From: Citricoccus sp. K5
GTDB lineage: Bacteria > Actinomycetota > Actinomycetes > Actinomycetales > Micrococcaceae
Length of the DNA stretch: 64,000 nucleotides
Assembly (NCBI RefSeq): GCF_902506195.1
Contig: NZ_LR732817.1
Span: 1,440,909-1,504,908, forward strand
Direction of reading: 5' to 3'
Made by a program: the position numbers and the translations under genes
Shown here: positions 46,856 through 60,750 of the stretch, piece after piece
Position numbering within the stretch: position 1 is the stretch's first letter
Layout of the letters: every line of letters begins with the position of its first letter
Notes under the pieces: model-generated
The model's database searches: none
Told to the model about the DNA's origin: nothing
Seen by the model: only the letters and a program-made list of their open reading frames with translations

Positions 46856-48283
46856 TCAGTGACCGACGGCGGCCAACAGCAGGGCTTCTGCCAGCACGGC
46901 GTGTCGGAAGTCGCCCAGGTGCAGGGACTCATTGGCCGAATGGGCCCGGGAATCCGGATCCTCGACGCCGGTGATCAGCAGGGTTGCCTCCGGGAACAGC
47001 TCCACCAGGTCGGCCGTGAACGGAATGGACCCACCCATGCCAGCTTCGACCGGCTCGGCCCCGAAGGCCTCCCGGAGGGCCGCCATCATCGACCGGGCGG
47101 CGGGAGCGGAGGTGTCCGTGGCGAAAGGCTGGCCGGTCTCCCCCGGCTCGAAGATGACCTCCGCGCCCAACAGCGCGGTGGATCGAACCGACTCCACGTG
47201 ATCACGCACGGCGGCCATCGCCGTGACCGGGTCCATGCCCGGACCCAGGCGCAGGCTGAACTTCGCGCGCGCCTCGGGCAGCAGGGTGTTGGACGCGACG
47301 TCGAGCCGGGTCACGTCCGTGCCGATGATGCTCAGGGCCGGCTTGTTCCACAGGCGGTCCGCCAACGGCCCCGTGCCGGCCAGCCGCACGGAGTCCAGCA
47401 CGGAGGAGTCGGCGCGGTAGTCCGCCTCCGGGTACTCGATCGACGAGTGGTGCTGCTGCTCGAGGCCGGCGATGGCCACATTCCCCTCCTCGTCATGCAG
47501 GGTCGCTATCAGGCGCGCCAGCAAGGTCGGAGCGTCGAGCACCGGGCCTCCGAACATGCCCGAGTGGACGGCGTGGTCCAGGACCCGGACGCCGATGGTG
47601 CCATCCACGAGTCCCCGCAATGACGTGGTCAGAGCCGGGACGCCGATTCTCCAGTTGGCGGAGTCGGCCACCACGATGACGTCGGCCGCCAACTTCTCAC
47701 GGTGCCGTTCGAGGAAGGTCCGGAAGGTCGGAGAGCCGGCTTCCTCTTCCCCCTCGATGAAGAAGGTGACCCCCACGCCCGAGTCGGCGCCGGCGTCGAG
47801 CATGGCTTGCAGGGCGGCGAGGTGCACCATGATCCCCGCCTTGTCGTCCGCCGCCCCACGGCCATAGAGCCGGCCGTCCTTCTCCACGGCGGTGAACGGC
47901 TCGGTCTCCCAGAGCGCCAGCTCCCCCACCGGCTGGACATCGTGGTGCGCGTAGAGCAGCACGGTCGGCTTCCCCGGCTGCGCCGGACGGCGCGCGACGA
48001 CGGCCGGTCCCCCCGGGCGTTCCGTGCCGTCGGTCTCCACCAGCGTCTCCGTCAGGATCTCCACGTCCTCCAGCCCCAGCGACCGGATCAGTTCGGCGAC
48101 GGCCTGGGCGGATCGTTCGAGCGGAGCGCGGTCGAAGGAGTCCCAGGCGATGCCGGGGATGGCCACGAGCTCCTTGAGCGTGGCCACCGTCTGCGGCAAC
48201 CGCTCCTCCACGGCAGCGGTGACCCGCGCGATCGTCTCGGGGTCGAGGTCAAGGGCGGGCGGGGTCTGGGGCGTCTCAGGCAT
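46856..48283 (-). CDS. M20 family metallopeptidase (dipeptidase-like)
   Basis: The 475-residue protein has the M20 catalytic motifs: YAHHDVQPVGE, GRGAADDKAGIMVHL (bridging Asp) and EGEEEAGSP (general base Glu), then the dimerisation domain. It probably cleaves dipeptides in the cytoplasm. The ATG at 48283 has TAGGCT seven bases upstream. A longer frame exists but has no similarity. Confidence 0.93.
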   Translation of the reverse strand: MPETPQTPPALDLDPETIARVTAAVEERLPQTVATLKELVAIPGIAWDSFDRAPLERSAQAVAELIRSLGLEDVEILTETLVETDGTERPGGPAVVARRPAQPGKPTVLLYAHHDVQPVGELALWETEPFTAVEKDGRLYGRGAADDKAGIMVHLAALQAMLDAGADSGVGVTFFIEGEEEAGSPTFRTFLERHREKLAADVIVVADSANWRIGVPALTTSLRGLVDGTIGVRVLDHAVHSGMFGGPVLDAPTLLARLIATLHDEEGNVAIAGLEQQHHSSIEYPEADYRADSSVLDSVRLAGTGPLADRLWNKPALSIIGTDVTRLDVASNTLLPEARAKFSLRLGPGMDPVTAMAAVRDHVESVRSTALLGAEVIFEPGETGQPFATDTSAPAARSMMAALREAFGAEPVEAGMGGSIPFTADLVELFPEATLLITGVEDPDSRAHSANESLHLGDFRHAVLAEALLLAAVGH

Positions 48284-48346
48284 GAGGCCCAGCCTAGCGA
48301 GATGGCAGCCGTCACAGCATTGACTCCCGGAGGCTCCGGCTCCGCC

Positions 48347-48352
48347 TAGAAT
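48347..48352 (+). promoter_or_regulatory. Leaderless -10 hexamer TAGAAT
   Basis: TAGAAT is followed by six bases and the GTG at 48359. A TTGACT lies 21 bases before it, which is too far for a good -35. Confidence 0.5.
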
Positions 48353-48358
48353 GGATGG

Positions 48359-48952
48359 GTGTTTGGACGCAAGAAGACCGAGACCCCCGCCCCTGAGTCG
48401 GCGCCCGTGATCGAGACCCCCGAGCAGACGGCCGCGCGCCATCAGGCCAAGAAGGGGCCGACGCCGACGCGCGCGGAGCGGGAGGCCGCCCGCCGCCGTC
48501 CGCTGGTGCCGGAAGATCGCAAGGCGGCCCGCAAGGCCGCTCGCGATGCGGAGATGGTCGAGCGCCAGAAGATGCGCGTGGCCATGGAGACCGGCGATGA
48601 GCGGAACATGCCGCTGCGTGACCGCGGCCCGCAGAAGCGCTACGCCCGTGACTGGGTGGACGCCCGCACCGGTGTGGGCGAATGGCTCATGGTGATCGTG
48701 CTGGTCTACGTCTTCCTGGCGTTCCTGCCCCAGTCAGACCTGCAGATCTGGCTGACCTTCTCCCTCTGGGCCATCGTGCTGCTGGTGGTGCTGGAGGGCG
48801 TCCTCATCTCCTTCCAGCTGAAGAGACGTCTGGCGGAGAAGTTCGGTGAGGTCGAGCGCGGCGTGCGCTGGTACGGCGTCATGCGGGCCATGCAGCTGCG
48901 CAAACTGCGTCTGCCCAAGCCGCAGACCAAGCGCGGTCACTTCCCCGACTGA
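48359..48952 (+). CDS. DUF3043 membrane protein
   Basis: The 197-residue protein has a highly charged N-terminal half (PTPTRAEREAARRRPLVPED, RKAARKAARDAEMVERQKM), then YARDWVDARTGVGEWL and two membrane helices. The C-terminus is basic. This is the DUF3043 pattern, found only in Actinobacteria, with no known function. It begins with GTG in a leaderless-type setting, and faces pyrD 20 bases away in convergent orientation. Confidence 0.9.
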   Translation: MFGRKKTETPAPESAPVIETPEQTAARHQAKKGPTPTRAEREAARRRPLVPEDRKAARKAARDAEMVERQKMRVAMETGDERNMPLRDRGPQKRYARDWVDARTGVGEWLMVIVLVYVFLAFLPQSDLQIWLTFSLWAIVLLVVLEGVLISFQLKRRLAEKFGEVERGVRWYGVMRAMQLRKLRLPKPQTKRGHFPD

Positions 48953-48972
48953 TCCACGCGAGGTGGCCGCGA

Positions 48973-50052
48973 CTACCGCGCCAGCTCGCGGTTGATCCGG
49001 GCCGCCCAGAACGGTCCCTCGTAGAGGAACGCCGTGTAGCCCTGCACCAGATCCGCCCCCAGCTCGAGCCGCTCACGGACATCCGCACCGGTGGTGACCC
49101 CGCCCACGGAGATCAGGGCCACCGTATGCGGCAGCGCGTCGCGCAGCCTGGTCAGGACCTCCAGCGACCGTTCCTTCAGCGGTGCCCCCGACAGGCCCCC
49201 GGCCCCCATGGTCTCGATCTCGGCAGCGGGCGTGGCCAGCCCCTCCCGGGCAATCGTCGTGTTGGTGGCGATGACCCCGTCCAAGCCCAGTTCCACGGCC
49301 ATCGCGGCCACGGAGTCCACATCGTCGTCAGCCAGGTCCGGGGCGATCTTCACGGCCAGCGGCACGTGACGGCCCGTGGTCCGATCCGCCTCCTCGCGCA
49401 CCGCGGCCAGCAGCGGTGCCAGAGCCTCGATGTCCTGCAGTTGGCGCAGTCCCGGCGTGTTGGGTGAGGACACGTTGACCACGAGATAGTCGGCGTGGAC
49501 TGCCAGGGCCGCAGTGGAGGCCAGGTAGTCCTGCGTCGCCTCCTCAAGTGCCACCGTCTTGGTCTTGCCGATGTTCACCCCGAGTACCGGTCGACGCCGG
49601 CCGAAACGCCGGGTCAGCGTCTGCCGGGTGGCCTTCAGCCGCGGAGCCACCGCGCGGGCGCCGTCGTTGTTGAAACCCATCCGGTTGATGAGCGCCCTGT
49701 CCTCGACCAGGCGGAACAGGCGCGGAGCAGGATTGCCCGGTTGTGCCTCACCGGTGATGGTGCCGACCTCGATATGGCCGAAGCCGAGGTCCGCCAGGGC
49801 CGCCGTGCCCAGGCCCTGCTTGTCGAAGCCCGCCGCGAGTCCGAACGGCGAGGGGAAGTCCAGGCCCATCACCCGCGTCGTCAGTGTCTTCGCCGGCCGC
49901 GTGGCCCGACGAAGGCCCACTGAGGCACCGGTGGACTCCGCCGCACGGATCATCGAGAAGCCCACGTGATGCGCCTTCTCGGCGTCCATGCCCTTGAAGA
50001 ACGTGTTGAAGAAGGCTGGATAGAGGCGGGCCTCGCGCGGCAGAGCAGTCAT
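48973..50052 (-). CDS. pyrD: Quinone-dependent dihydroorotate dehydrogenase (class 2)
   Basis: The 359-residue protein has the N-terminal helical extension ([20 protein letters not shown]) that marks the membrane-associated class 2 form. [11 protein letters not shown] and the catalytic serine in [15 protein letters not shown] follow. It oxidises dihydroorotate to orotate and passes electrons to menaquinone. The ATG at 50052 is supported by the family N-terminus. It is divergent from an alpha/beta hydrolase gene. Confidence 0.96.
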   Translation of the reverse strand: MTALPREARLYPAFFNTFFKGMDAEKAHHVGFSMIRAAESTGASVGLRRATRPAKTLTTRVMGLDFPSPFGLAAGFDKQGLGTAALADLGFGHIEVGTITGEAQPGNPAPRLFRLVEDRALINRMGFNNDGARAVAPRLKATRQTLTRRFGRRRPVLGVNIGKTKTVALEEATQDYLASTAALAVHADYLVVNVSSPNTPGLRQLQDIEALAPLLAAVREEADRTTGRHVPLAVKIAPDLADDDVDSVAAMAVELGLDGVIATNTTIAREGLATPAAEIETMGAGGLSGAPLKERSLEVLTRLRDALPHTVALISVGGVTTGADVRERLELGADLVQGYTAFLYEGPFWAARINRELAR

Positions 50053-50117
50053 GCACTTATGGAACCACGATTCCGCTGCTGGCCCGGCCCACATTTCGGC
50101 TCTAGCATGGCGTTCAT

Positions 50118-51212
50118 ATGAGCGCCACCGACCAGCCGTCCGGGGACACCCCCTTCGCCCCCACCGCGGAGCCCACGCTCCTGACGGATTCCCCGCCCGG
50201 GGTGTGGGTCCCCGATCTGCTGGAGGGCTTCGAGCGGCTGACGATCCCCCTCGAGGTGGACGAGGAGGGCCCCAACGCGGCGACCTTGGTCCGTTCGGCT
50301 CGCACACGGGCTCGCACGCCGGCACGCGGGCCGGTGGGTGACGCCCCAGGCGAAGCGAACGCGATCGGTGCCCGGCCGGCGTCGCGCATTCCGGTGTTGT
50401 ACGTCCACGGCTGGTCCGACTACTTCTACAACGCACCGCTCGCGGACCACTTCGAGGAGCGCGGCTACGCCTTCTACGCGCTGGACCTGCGTAAGTACGG
50501 CCGTTCGCTGCGTCCCGGGCAGACACCGGGGTGGGCGGACAGCCTCGAGGTGTACGACGACGAGATCGGCCAGGCGCTGCGGACCATTGGACGGGAACAC
50601 CACCAGGCCCCCGTGCTGATGGGCCATTCCACCGGAGGGCTCATCCTGTCCCTGTGGGCATCCCGGCATCCCGGCCGGGCGCGGGCGCTCGTGCTGAACA
50701 GCCCGTGGCTGGAGATGCAGGGCTCGGCACTGGTCCGCCACATGGCCACCGCCGTCCTGGACCCGGTGGTGCGGCTGCAGCCGAAGAACTTCCTCAAGCT
50801 GCCCCGGGTGGACCACTACTGGCGCACGGTGTCCTCCGCCGCGGACGGCGATTGGGACCTTCACCCCTTGTGGCGTCCGCAGTACGCCTTCGAGGTGCCC
50901 GGCGGTTGGCTCAAGGCGGTGATGACGGGCCATGCCGCCGTGGCCGAGGGACTCGGCCTGTCGGAGCCGGTCTATGTGATGCTCTCGGACCGCACGGTCT
51001 TCTCAGCCGGGTGGCGCCAGGACATGACGGCGGCGGACATCGTGCTCGACGTGGAGATCCTGGCGCAGCGTGCCACCCGGCTCGGCCGGCACGTCACGGT
51101 CGTCCGGCACGCCGGTGCCCTGCATGACGTGATGGCCTCGCCACAGGCCATCCGGCGTGACGCCGTTCGCGAGATGTTCCGCTGGCTGGGGGCCTACGCC
51201 GGTCCTGCCTGA
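50118..51212 (+). CDS. Alpha/beta hydrolase (monoglyceride lipase-like)
   Basis: The 364-residue protein has an alpha/beta hydrolase fold: [22 protein letters not shown] and the nucleophile elbow GHSTGGLI (Ser about residue 170). A late HAGALHDVM supplies the histidine. The first 90 residues are a variable extension. Substrates are unknown; lysophospholipase-like esterases are the closest guess. Its 3' end overlaps the uppS 3' end by 19 bases on opposite strands. Confidence 0.88.
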   Translation: MSATDQPSGDTPFAPTAEPTLLTDSPPGVWVPDLLEGFERLTIPLEVDEEGPNAATLVRSARTRARTPARGPVGDAPGEANAIGARPASRIPVLYVHGWSDYFYNAPLADHFEERGYAFYALDLRKYGRSLRPGQTPGWADSLEVYDDEIGQALRTIGREHHQAPVLMGHSTGGLILSLWASRHPGRARALVLNSPWLEMQGSALVRHMATAVLDPVVRLQPKNFLKLPRVDHYWRTVSSAADGDWDLHPLWRPQYAFEVPGGWLKAVMTGHAAVAEGLGLSEPVYVMLSDRTVFSAGWRQDMTAADIVLDVEILAQRATRLGRHVTVVRHAGALHDVMASPQAIRRDAVREMFRWLGAYAGPA

Positions 51213-52000
51213 TCCACCGCTCCCCCATACCGGCGGTCGCGGCGGGCATAGACCTCGACGGCGTCCCACAGGGTCGTGCGGTCCACGTCCGGCCACAGCG
51301 TGTCCAGGAACACGAGTTCGGCATAGGCCGACTGCCAGAGCAGGAAGTTGGACAGCCGCTGTTCTCCGGAGGTGCGCAGGAACAGGTCCACGTCCGGAAC
51401 ATCCGGTTCGTCCAGGTGCCGGGCGATCGTCTCCTCGCGGATCCCGGAGGGCGTCAGCCGCCCCGTCTCCACCTCACGGGCGATGGCCTTGACGGCATCA
51501 GTGATCTCGGCGCGGGATCCGTAGTTCACGCACATGGTCAGGTTGCACCGGGTATTGCCGCGGGTCTGCTCCTCCGCGATCTCCAACTCCTTGACCACGG
51601 AGGTCCACAACCGGGGGCGGCGGCCGTTCCACCGGATCCGCACCCCCCACGAATCGAGGGTGTCCCGCTGGCGGCGCAGCACGTCCCGGGAGAAGCCCAT
51701 GAGAAAGCGGACCTCGTCCGGGGACCGCTTCCAATTCTCGGTGGAGAACGCGTAGACGGAGACGTGTTCGATGCCCAGCTGCACGGCACCGGCCATGACG
51801 TCCAGCAGCGCGGCCTCCCCGGCCCGGTGACCTTCGGTGCGGGGCAGTCCGCGCTGGTTGGCCCACCGCCCGTTGCCGTCCATGACGATGGCCACGTGGC
51901 GGGGGATGAACCGCGGATCCATCTGCGGCGGCCGGGCTCCCGACGGGTGCGGATACGGTTCGGCGAGGGCAGGCCGGTGGGCAGAGGGGCGGGAGGGCAT
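51194..52000 (-). CDS. uppS: Isoprenyl (undecaprenyl) diphosphate synthase
   Basis: The 268-residue cis-prenyltransferase has the signature [18 protein letters not shown] (catalytic Asp), the [11 protein letters not shown] helix and [18 protein letters not shown]. It makes the C50/C55 lipid carrier for cell-wall synthesis. The N-terminal 30 residues are Pro-rich and variable. The ATG at 52000 is chosen over a longer frame that runs into recO. It follows recO by 17 bases. Confidence 0.94.
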   Translation of the reverse strand: MPSRPSAHRPALAEPYPHPSGARPPQMDPRFIPRHVAIVMDGNGRWANQRGLPRTEGHRAGEAALLDVMAGAVQLGIEHVSVYAFSTENWKRSPDEVRFLMGFSRDVLRRQRDTLDSWGVRIRWNGRRPRLWTSVVKELEIAEEQTRGNTRCNLTMCVNYGSRAEITDAVKAIAREVETGRLTPSGIREETIARHLDEPDVPDVDLFLRTSGEQRLSNFLLWQSAYAELVFLDTLWPDVDRTTLWDAVEVYARRDRRYGGAVDQAGPA

Positions 52001-52017
52001 GTGCTCGGTCCTCGGGT

Positions 52018-52847
52018 TCAGGGGCTCTGGTCCATGACGGTCAGGGACTTCAGGTGGCGTTCCAGGTGGAATTGGAGGTACCCGGACACGATACCGGCCG
52101 CCTCCCGGCGCGCCTGTTCCGGTGCGGCATCGGCGACCTCCCAGCGGCCTGTCTGCAGGGCCGCGAGCAGTTCCACAGTGGCCGGGGCCGGCGTCGCTGA
52201 GCCGGGCGGACGGCAGTCGTCGCAGACGCTGCCGCCGAGGGTGACGTTGACGGAGCGGTGGGGTCCGGGGACCCCGCACTTGGAGCAGGTGGTGAAGCTG
52301 GCTGCCCAGCCGGCGGTGGCCAGGGACCGCAGCAGGTAGGAGTGCAGCAACAATCGGGGAGCGTGGGTGCCACGGGCCAGGGCCGCCAGTGCCCCGTGGA
52401 GGAGCCGGTACTGGCTGGGCGCCTCAACCCTCCCGTCCGGCCGGGGCGGCTCCCCGCCCTCACCCACCTCCCCGATGTCGCTCACGGTCAGCCGCTCGGC
52501 GGTCTCGACCATGGCGGAGGCGGCGGAGTAGGCATCATAGTCCTGGGCGATCCACTGCCCGTAGGGCGTGACGGACTCGGCCTGCGTGATGATGTCCAGG
52601 TTCCGTCCGCGGACGAGTTGCAGCCGGGAGAGCATGAAGGGTTCCAGGGTGGCGCCGAACTTGGATGTCGTCCGGCGGACCCCCTTGGCCACGGCCCGGA
52701 TCTGGCCGTGGCCGGGGGTCAGCAACACGATGATGCGATCGGCCTCACCGAGTTTGTAGGTGCGCAGGACCAGGGCGTTCGTGCGGTAGCTGTTCGCCGC
52801 GTAGCCTGCGCCTCCCCGCCCCGTCGAGCGTCCACCCGAACCGGACA

Positions 52848-52848
<1 letters not shown>
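52018..52848 (-). CDS. recO: DNA repair protein RecO
   Basis: The 276-residue protein has an N-terminal OB fold ([37 protein letters not shown]) and a helical C-terminal domain. The zinc site CSKCG...CDDC is complete. RecO loads RecA onto single-strand gaps with RecR. The GTG start shares one base with the leuA stop (TAGTG). Order leuA-recO-uppS is common in Micrococcaceae. Confidence 0.94.
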
Positions 52849-54816
<1,968 letters not shown>

Positions 54817-54887
54817 CGGCGTAGTAGCAGCCCATCAACGGTGTCCGGGGTGATCCCGGTGAGGTCCAGTCGGTCGAACATGATTTC

Positions 54888-54893
54888 AGCCTA
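54888..54893 (-). promoter_or_regulatory. Leaderless -10 hexamer TAGGCT for the leuA leader
   Basis: On the minus strand TAGGCT is followed by GAAATC and the ATG at 54881. Sequence and spacing equal those at helY and at 32780. Confidence 0.6.
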
Positions 54894-54914
54894 GCACCGC
54901 CGGGACCGAGGGGA

Positions 54915-55880
54915 TCAAAACCCGAGCCGCCCCAGCTGCTTGGGGTCGCGCTGCCATTCCTTGGCCACCTTCACCCGCAGGTCCAGGTACACGGCCGTTC
55001 CGAGGAGCTTCTCGATGGAACCCCGCGCCTGGGAGCCGATGGCCTTGAGGCGGGAGCCGCCCTTGCCGATGATGATGGCCTTCTGGCTGTCCCGCTCCAC
55101 GAACACGTTGGCGTGGATGTCCAGCAGCGGGCGGTCGGCGGGCCGCCCCTCGCGTGGGTTCATCTCGTCGACCACCACGGCCACCGAGTGCGGCAGCTCG
55201 TCCCGCACACCCTCCAATGCCGCCTCCCGGATGAGCTCGGCCACCATGGTCAGCTCGGGCTCGTCCGTGAGCTCACCGTCCGGATAGAGCGGAGGGGACA
55301 GCGGCAGACGTTCGGCCAGGACCTTCGCCACGTCCTCCACCTGGTGGCCCTGGACGGCGGAGACGGGAACGACGGCGGCGAAACCGGCTCCCCGGTTCTC
55401 CGGCCCGAGCACCTCGTCGCCGAGGGCGGTGACGGCGAGCAGCTGGGCCGCGATCGCGTCCGGCTTCACCTTGTCCGTCTTGGTCACCAGGGCGACCACG
55501 GGCTTGCGGTTGAGCAGTGCCAGCTGACCTGCGATGTAGCGGTCGCCGGGGCCGATCTTCTCGTCTGCGGGGATGCAGAATCCGACCGCGTCCACCTCGC
55601 CGAGGGTCTGGGTGACGAGGTCGTTGAGCCGCTGGCCCAGCAGGGTCCGGGGACGGTGCAGTCCGGGAGTGTCCACGAGGACCAGCTGGAATTCCTCGCG
55701 GTGCACAATCCCGCGGATGGTGTGCCGGGTGGTCTGCGGCTTGGAGGAGGTGATGGCGACCTTCTCCCCCACCAGGGCGTTGGTCAGGGTGGACTTGCCG
55801 GCGTTGGGCCGGCCCACCAGGGAGACGAATCCGGCGCGGAAGTCCTCCGGGGCGTTGCTGGGGTCGAACAGGGTCGTCAT
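54915..55880 (-). CDS. era: GTPase Era
   Basis: The 321-residue GTPase has G1 GRPNAGKST, G3 DTPG, G4 TKTD and a C-terminal KH domain (IIGKGGSRLKAIGSQAR). Era binds 16S rRNA and helps mature the 30S subunit. It is the last gene of the hrcA-to-era run and overlaps corC by four bases. Confidence 0.96.
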   Translation of the reverse strand: MTTLFDPSNAPEDFRAGFVSLVGRPNAGKSTLTNALVGEKVAITSSKPQTTRHTIRGIVHREEFQLVLVDTPGLHRPRTLLGQRLNDLVTQTLGEVDAVGFCIPADEKIGPGDRYIAGQLALLNRKPVVALVTKTDKVKPDAIAAQLLAVTALGDEVLGPENRGAGFAAVVPVSAVQGHQVEDVAKVLAERLPLSPPLYPDGELTDEPELTMVAELIREAALEGVRDELPHSVAVVVDEMNPREGRPADRPLLDIHANVFVERDSQKAIIIGKGGSRLKAIGSQARGSIEKLLGTAVYLDLRVKVAKEWQRDPKQLGRLGF

Positions 55881-57250
55881 GGGGTCTCCCGGGAGGCTGG
55901 GGCGGATGCCGAGGCGGCGTCGCGATCGGTAAGGTGGGCTGGCAGCAGGTCGGTGCCGGGCCGGCGTCGGGCGTGGCCGCCGTCCCGCGGGGACTCCCGC
56001 ACCACCAGGCGCGCGACGCGGTTGCGCCGGCCCTGCAGTGACTCGGCCGTCAGCTCGATGCCCTGGACTGCCACGTGTGAGCCCTGGATGGGGACGCGGC
56101 CCAGCGTCTTGGCGAGCAGACCGCCGACGGTGTCCACGTCCTCCTCGTCGTCCAGGTCCATGCCGAACAGCTCGGCGAAGTCATCGATCCCCATGCGGGC
56201 GTCCACGCTGAACGAGCCGTCCTCGAGGGGCTCGACCTCCGGACGGTCCTGGCGGTCGTACTCATCCGAGATCTCGCCGACGATCTCCTCGATGAGGTCC
56301 TCGAGCGTCACCAGGCCGGCGGTGCCACCGTACTCGTCCACCACGATCGCGATGTGGGTGGACTCGCGTTGGAGTTCCTGCAGCAGCACGGACACCGGCT
56401 TGGACTCGGGGACGAAGCGCACATCCCGGGCCACGGCGTCCACGGGGCTGGCCGGGTCCGCCGCGCCATCCCCCAGTCCCCGGTGCAGCGCCCGGGCCAC
56501 ATCCTTGAGGTAGACCATGCCGAAGACCTCGTCCGCGTTGTCCCCGATGAGCGGGATGCGGGAGCAGCCGGAGCGCAGGAACAGGTTCATCGCGTCCTCC
56601 AGGGTGGTCCCGGTCTCGACGGTGACGACGTCGGTGCGCGGCACCATCACGGCACGCACCAGGGTGTCCCCCATGTCGAACACGGAGCGGATGAGCTCGG
56701 CCTCCGCATCCTCCAGGACGTCGGCGTCGTTGGCCCGGGCGACGAACTCACGGAAGTGGCGCTCCTCGATCTCGGCGGCCTCCTCCTCCTCGTCCTCCGA
56801 CCTCGGGCCGGGTGCCGCCACGCGGGCCGGCAGCGAGCCGAGCAGGCCGGTGAGGAAGCGGACGAGGCCCGCGGTGCGCTGGGCGGCCGCGACATCGTGC
56901 TTGGTCCCCACCTGGCGCGGCGAGAGCACGGTCAGCAGCAGGGCGACCAGCCCCATCAGCAGGAGGGACAACAGGGCGGTGATCCAGATGGTCCCGGTGA
57001 GGGAGTGGATGAACAGGGTACCGGCCACGGCGGCGGTGGTCTCGGCGAACAGCCGCCAGAACCGCAGGGCGTGCAGGTGCTCCGGCAACCGGGCCATGAC
57101 CGTGAGGATCGGGCTGCGCGGGCGGCGCATCGCGATCCCCTCGGCCTCCTTTCGGGACAGGTATCCCAACGAGGCCTCGGCGACACCGAGGATCCAGGAC
57201 AGGAACAGCAATGCGGTCAGCAGGACCGCGAGTATGAGGGAAGTGAGCAT
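55877..57250 (-). CDS. CNNM/CorC-HlyC domain membrane protein
   Basis: The 457-residue protein has an N-terminal membrane domain of three to four helices (DUF21/CNNM type, LDWILGVAEASLGY-like start). A CBS pair (MVPRTDVVTVETG, VYLKDVARAL) and a CorC_HlyC C-terminal domain (LVTLEDLIEEIVGEISDEYD, VGGLLAKTLGRVP) follow. Relatives transport or sense Mg2+/Co2+. It shares one base with the ybeY stop (TGATG) and overlaps era by four bases. Confidence 0.92.
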   Translation of the reverse strand: MLTSLILAVLLTALLFLSWILGVAEASLGYLSRKEAEGIAMRRPRSPILTVMARLPEHLHALRFWRLFAETTAAVAGTLFIHSLTGTIWITALLSLLLMGLVALLLTVLSPRQVGTKHDVAAAQRTAGLVRFLTGLLGSLPARVAAPGPRSEDEEEEAAEIEERHFREFVARANDADVLEDAEAELIRSVFDMGDTLVRAVMVPRTDVVTVETGTTLEDAMNLFLRSGCSRIPLIGDNADEVFGMVYLKDVARALHRGLGDGAADPASPVDAVARDVRFVPESKPVSVLLQELQRESTHIAIVVDEYGGTAGLVTLEDLIEEIVGEISDEYDRQDRPEVEPLEDGSFSVDARMGIDDFAELFGMDLDDEEDVDTVGGLLAKTLGRVPIQGSHVAVQGIELTAESLQGRRNRVARLVVRESPRDGGHARRRPGTDLLPAHLTDRDAASASAPASRETP

Positions 57251-57712
57251 CAGGCTTCGGTGGGGTCTGGGGCCGGGCGGCCGAGGAAGTCGCCGAGCAG
57301 CTGGCGCTGGAGCGCGAACATCTCGGCCTTCTCCTCGGGCTCCTCATGGTCGAAGCCGAGCAGGTGGAGCACTCCGTGGACCAGCAGCAGCAGGACCTCG
57401 TCCTCGGCGGGGTGACCACCGCGTGCGGCCTGCACGGCGGCGACCTGCGGGCAGATGACCACGTCGCCCAGCAGCCCCTCCGGGCTCGGGTCCTCGGCGG
57501 TGCCCGGGCGGAGCTCGTCCATGGGGAAGCTCATGACATCCGTGGCGTCCGGCAGGTCCATCCACTCCAGGTGGAGCTGTTCCATGGCGGCCTCGTCCAC
57601 GCACACCACGGAGAGTTCCGCACCCGGATGAACGTGCAGCGTCTCCAGGACGGAACGGGACAGGGCGAGCAGCGCCTCCTCGTCGACCTCAATGCCGGAC
57701 TCGTTGACGATC

Positions 57713-57723
<11 letters not shown>
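57250..57723 (-). CDS. ybeY: rRNA maturation endonuclease YbeY
   Basis: The 157-residue metalloprotein has the HGVLHLLGFDH zinc-binding motif and TDVMSFPMDE upstream. It processes 16S rRNA 3' ends and takes part in ribosome quality control. The ATG at 57723 lies inside the phoH end (11-base overlap). Length is normal. Confidence 0.95.
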
Positions 57724-58729
<1,006 letters not shown>

Positions 58730-58771
58730 CTACTGGGACAAAGGGTGGGGCGGGTGGACTACGAGGTCAGT

Positions 58772-59557
58772 CTACGTCCGCGGCCCGAACCGTCCCAGCA
58801 GCTGCTGGAGGACAGCGACGGCGGCCGGACCGGCGGTGGAGGACCGGAGCACGTGGTGCCCCAGCAGCACGGGCCGCCCCCCGGCCTCGACCAGGGCGGC
58901 GGTCTCGGCCGGGCTGATGCCGCCCTCGGGGCCGACCACCAGCACGATCCGTTCTACCCGTTCCACGGTCCCGCGGGCCAGAATCCCCGTCTCGGCAACG
59001 GCCTCGCCCAGTGACTGCCGCGCGTCCTCGTGCAGGACGAGCACCAGGGAGCCGGGCCCGCAGACCGACGCGACCCCGACGCCGTCGAGCACCTTCTCCG
59101 TGCGGGGCACCTGGGTGCGGCGTGCCTGCTTCGCGGCCGAGAGCAGCGCCCCCTCCCACTTGGTCACGGCTTTGGCTGCTTTGTCACCCTTCCACCGCAC
59201 GATGGACCGTTCGGCCTGCCAGGGGTGCACGGCATCGAGCCCCAGCTCCGTCGCCGTCTGGATGGCCAGCAGGTCCCGGTCGCCCTTGGCGAGGGCCTGG
59301 ACGAGCACGAGTTCTGGGTTCGGCGCCGGCTCGTCGTGGACGGTCTCGACGGTGACCTCCAGCCGGTCGGGCGCCGCGGAGTGCACGGTGCCGCTCACGC
59401 GCCGGCCGGATCCGTCCGCCACGTCCACGCGCTCCCCCGGCGACAGGCGCATGACCTGGACCGCGTGCCGGGCCTCGGCACCCGAGACCACCACGCTGGC
59501 CCCCGCCGAGGCGGGGGCCAGCTCGCCGTCACCGACGTAGAAGAGGGGGTTGCTCAC
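58772..59557 (-). CDS. rsmE: 16S rRNA m3U1498 methyltransferase RsmE
   Basis: The 261-residue SPOUT methyltransferase has an N-terminal PUA-like domain ([26 protein letters not shown]) and a knotted C-terminal domain ending [19 protein letters not shown] and [13 protein letters not shown]. It methylates U1498 of 16S rRNA. The GTG start overlaps the dnaJ stop by four bases. Confidence 0.94.
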   Translation of the reverse strand: MSNPLFYVGDGELAPASAGASVVVSGAEARHAVQVMRLSPGERVDVADGSGRRVSGTVHSAAPDRLEVTVETVHDEPAPNPELVLVQALAKGDRDLLAIQTATELGLDAVHPWQAERSIVRWKGDKAAKAVTKWEGALLSAAKQARRTQVPRTEKVLDGVGVASVCGPGSLVLVLHEDARQSLGEAVAETGILARGTVERVERIVLVVGPEGGISPAETAALVEAGGRPVLLGHHVLRSSTAGPAAVAVLQQLLGRFGPRT

Positions 59558-60699
59558 AGGTTCTTGAGGTTGTCCCGGAACTTGGAGAACAACCCGCGGT
59601 GTTCCGTGGTGCCGTGCACCAGGTCCTCACCGCGCAGACCGGCCAGCTGCTCCAGCAGGGCGCGCTGCTCGTCGTCGAGTCTGGTGGGGGTCTCCACCCG
59701 CAGGGTGACCCTGAGATCACCGCGGCCGGAGCTCCGCAACCGGCCGACGCCCAGGCCCTTGAGGGTCTGCACCTCTCCGGACTGGGTGCCGGCCTTCACC
59801 GGCACCTCCTTCTCACCGTCGAAGGTGTCCAGCGTGAGCGTGGTCCCCAGGGCGGCGGCGGCCATCGGCACGCTCATCGTGGCCAGCAGGTGATCGCCGT
59901 CGCGGACGAACACATCGTGCTGACGCACCTCGATCTCCACGTAGAGATCGGCATTCGGGCCACCGCCGGGACCGGCCTCGCCGCGGCCGGCGAGCTGAAT
60001 CCGGGTCCCTGTGGCCACACCGGCGGGGATCTTGATGGTCAGTGAGGTGCGCTCACGGATGCGTCCCTGCCCGGAGCACTCGCGGCACGGATCCGGGATG
60101 ACGGTCCCGAAGCCCTGGCAGGCCGAGCAAGTCTCGGCGGCCATGACGGTGCCGAGGATGGAGCGGACCGGCCGGCGGATGGCGCCCTGACCATTGCAGA
60201 TGGTGCAGGTCTCCGGATGCGTGCCCGGCTGACTGCAGCTGCCGTCACAGGTGGGGCACACCACGGCGGTGTCCACCTCGAGGGTCTTCTCAGTGCCGAA
60301 GACCGCATCACTGAGGTCGAGCTTGGCCGTGATGAGGGCGTCCTGCCCCCGCCGCGCACGGCTGGCGGGACCACCGCCCCTGCCACCACCCATGCCGCCG
60401 GAGCCGCCACCGCCGAAGAACGTCTCGAAGATGTCCTGGAAACCACCGAAATCGGCACCGCCGAAGCCGCCGCCCATGCCGCCGGTGCCGTTCTCATGGC
60501 CCGTGGCGTCATAGTTGCGGCGCTTCTCCTGATCCGAGAGGACCTCGTAGGCACGCGTGACGTTCTTGAACTCCTCGGAGGCGTCGGGAGCCGGATTCAC
60601 GTCGGGATGGAGCTTGCGGGCCAACTTGCGATAGGCGCGCTTGATCTCCTCGGCGGAGGCGTCCCGGCCAACGCCGAGCACCTCGTAATGGTCAGCCAC
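59554..60699 (-). CDS. dnaJ: Chaperone DnaJ (second, HrcA-linked copy)
   Basis: The 381-residue protein has a J domain (HPD in KLHPDVNP), a Gly-rich region ([15 protein letters not shown]), four zinc motifs ([32 protein letters not shown]) and a C-terminal substrate-binding domain. This is the DnaJ2 type that sits after hrcA in Actinobacteria. The GTG start has GGAAGGA upstream. It is likely under CIRCE/HrcA heat-shock control. Confidence 0.96.
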   Translation of the reverse strand: MADHYEVLGVGRDASAEEIKRAYRKLARKLHPDVNPAPDASEEFKNVTRAYEVLSDQEKRRNYDATGHENGTGGMGGGFGGADFGGFQDIFETFFGGGGSGGMGGGRGGGPASRARRGQDALITAKLDLSDAVFGTEKTLEVDTAVVCPTCDGSCSQPGTHPETCTICNGQGAIRRPVRSILGTVMAAETCSACQGFGTVIPDPCRECSGQGRIRERTSLTIKIPAGVATGTRIQLAGRGEAGPGGGPNADLYVEIEVRQHDVFVRDGDHLLATMSVPMAAAALGTTLTLDTFDGEKEVPVKAGTQSGEVQTLKGLGVGRLRSSGRGDLRVTLRVETPTRLDDEQRALLEQLAGLRGEDLVHGTTEHRGLFSKFRDNLKNL

Positions 60700-60750
60700 G
60701 GTCTGCGGTGTTCCTTCCGGTGGTGGGGTGGTGGATGCCGGTCCTGGCCG

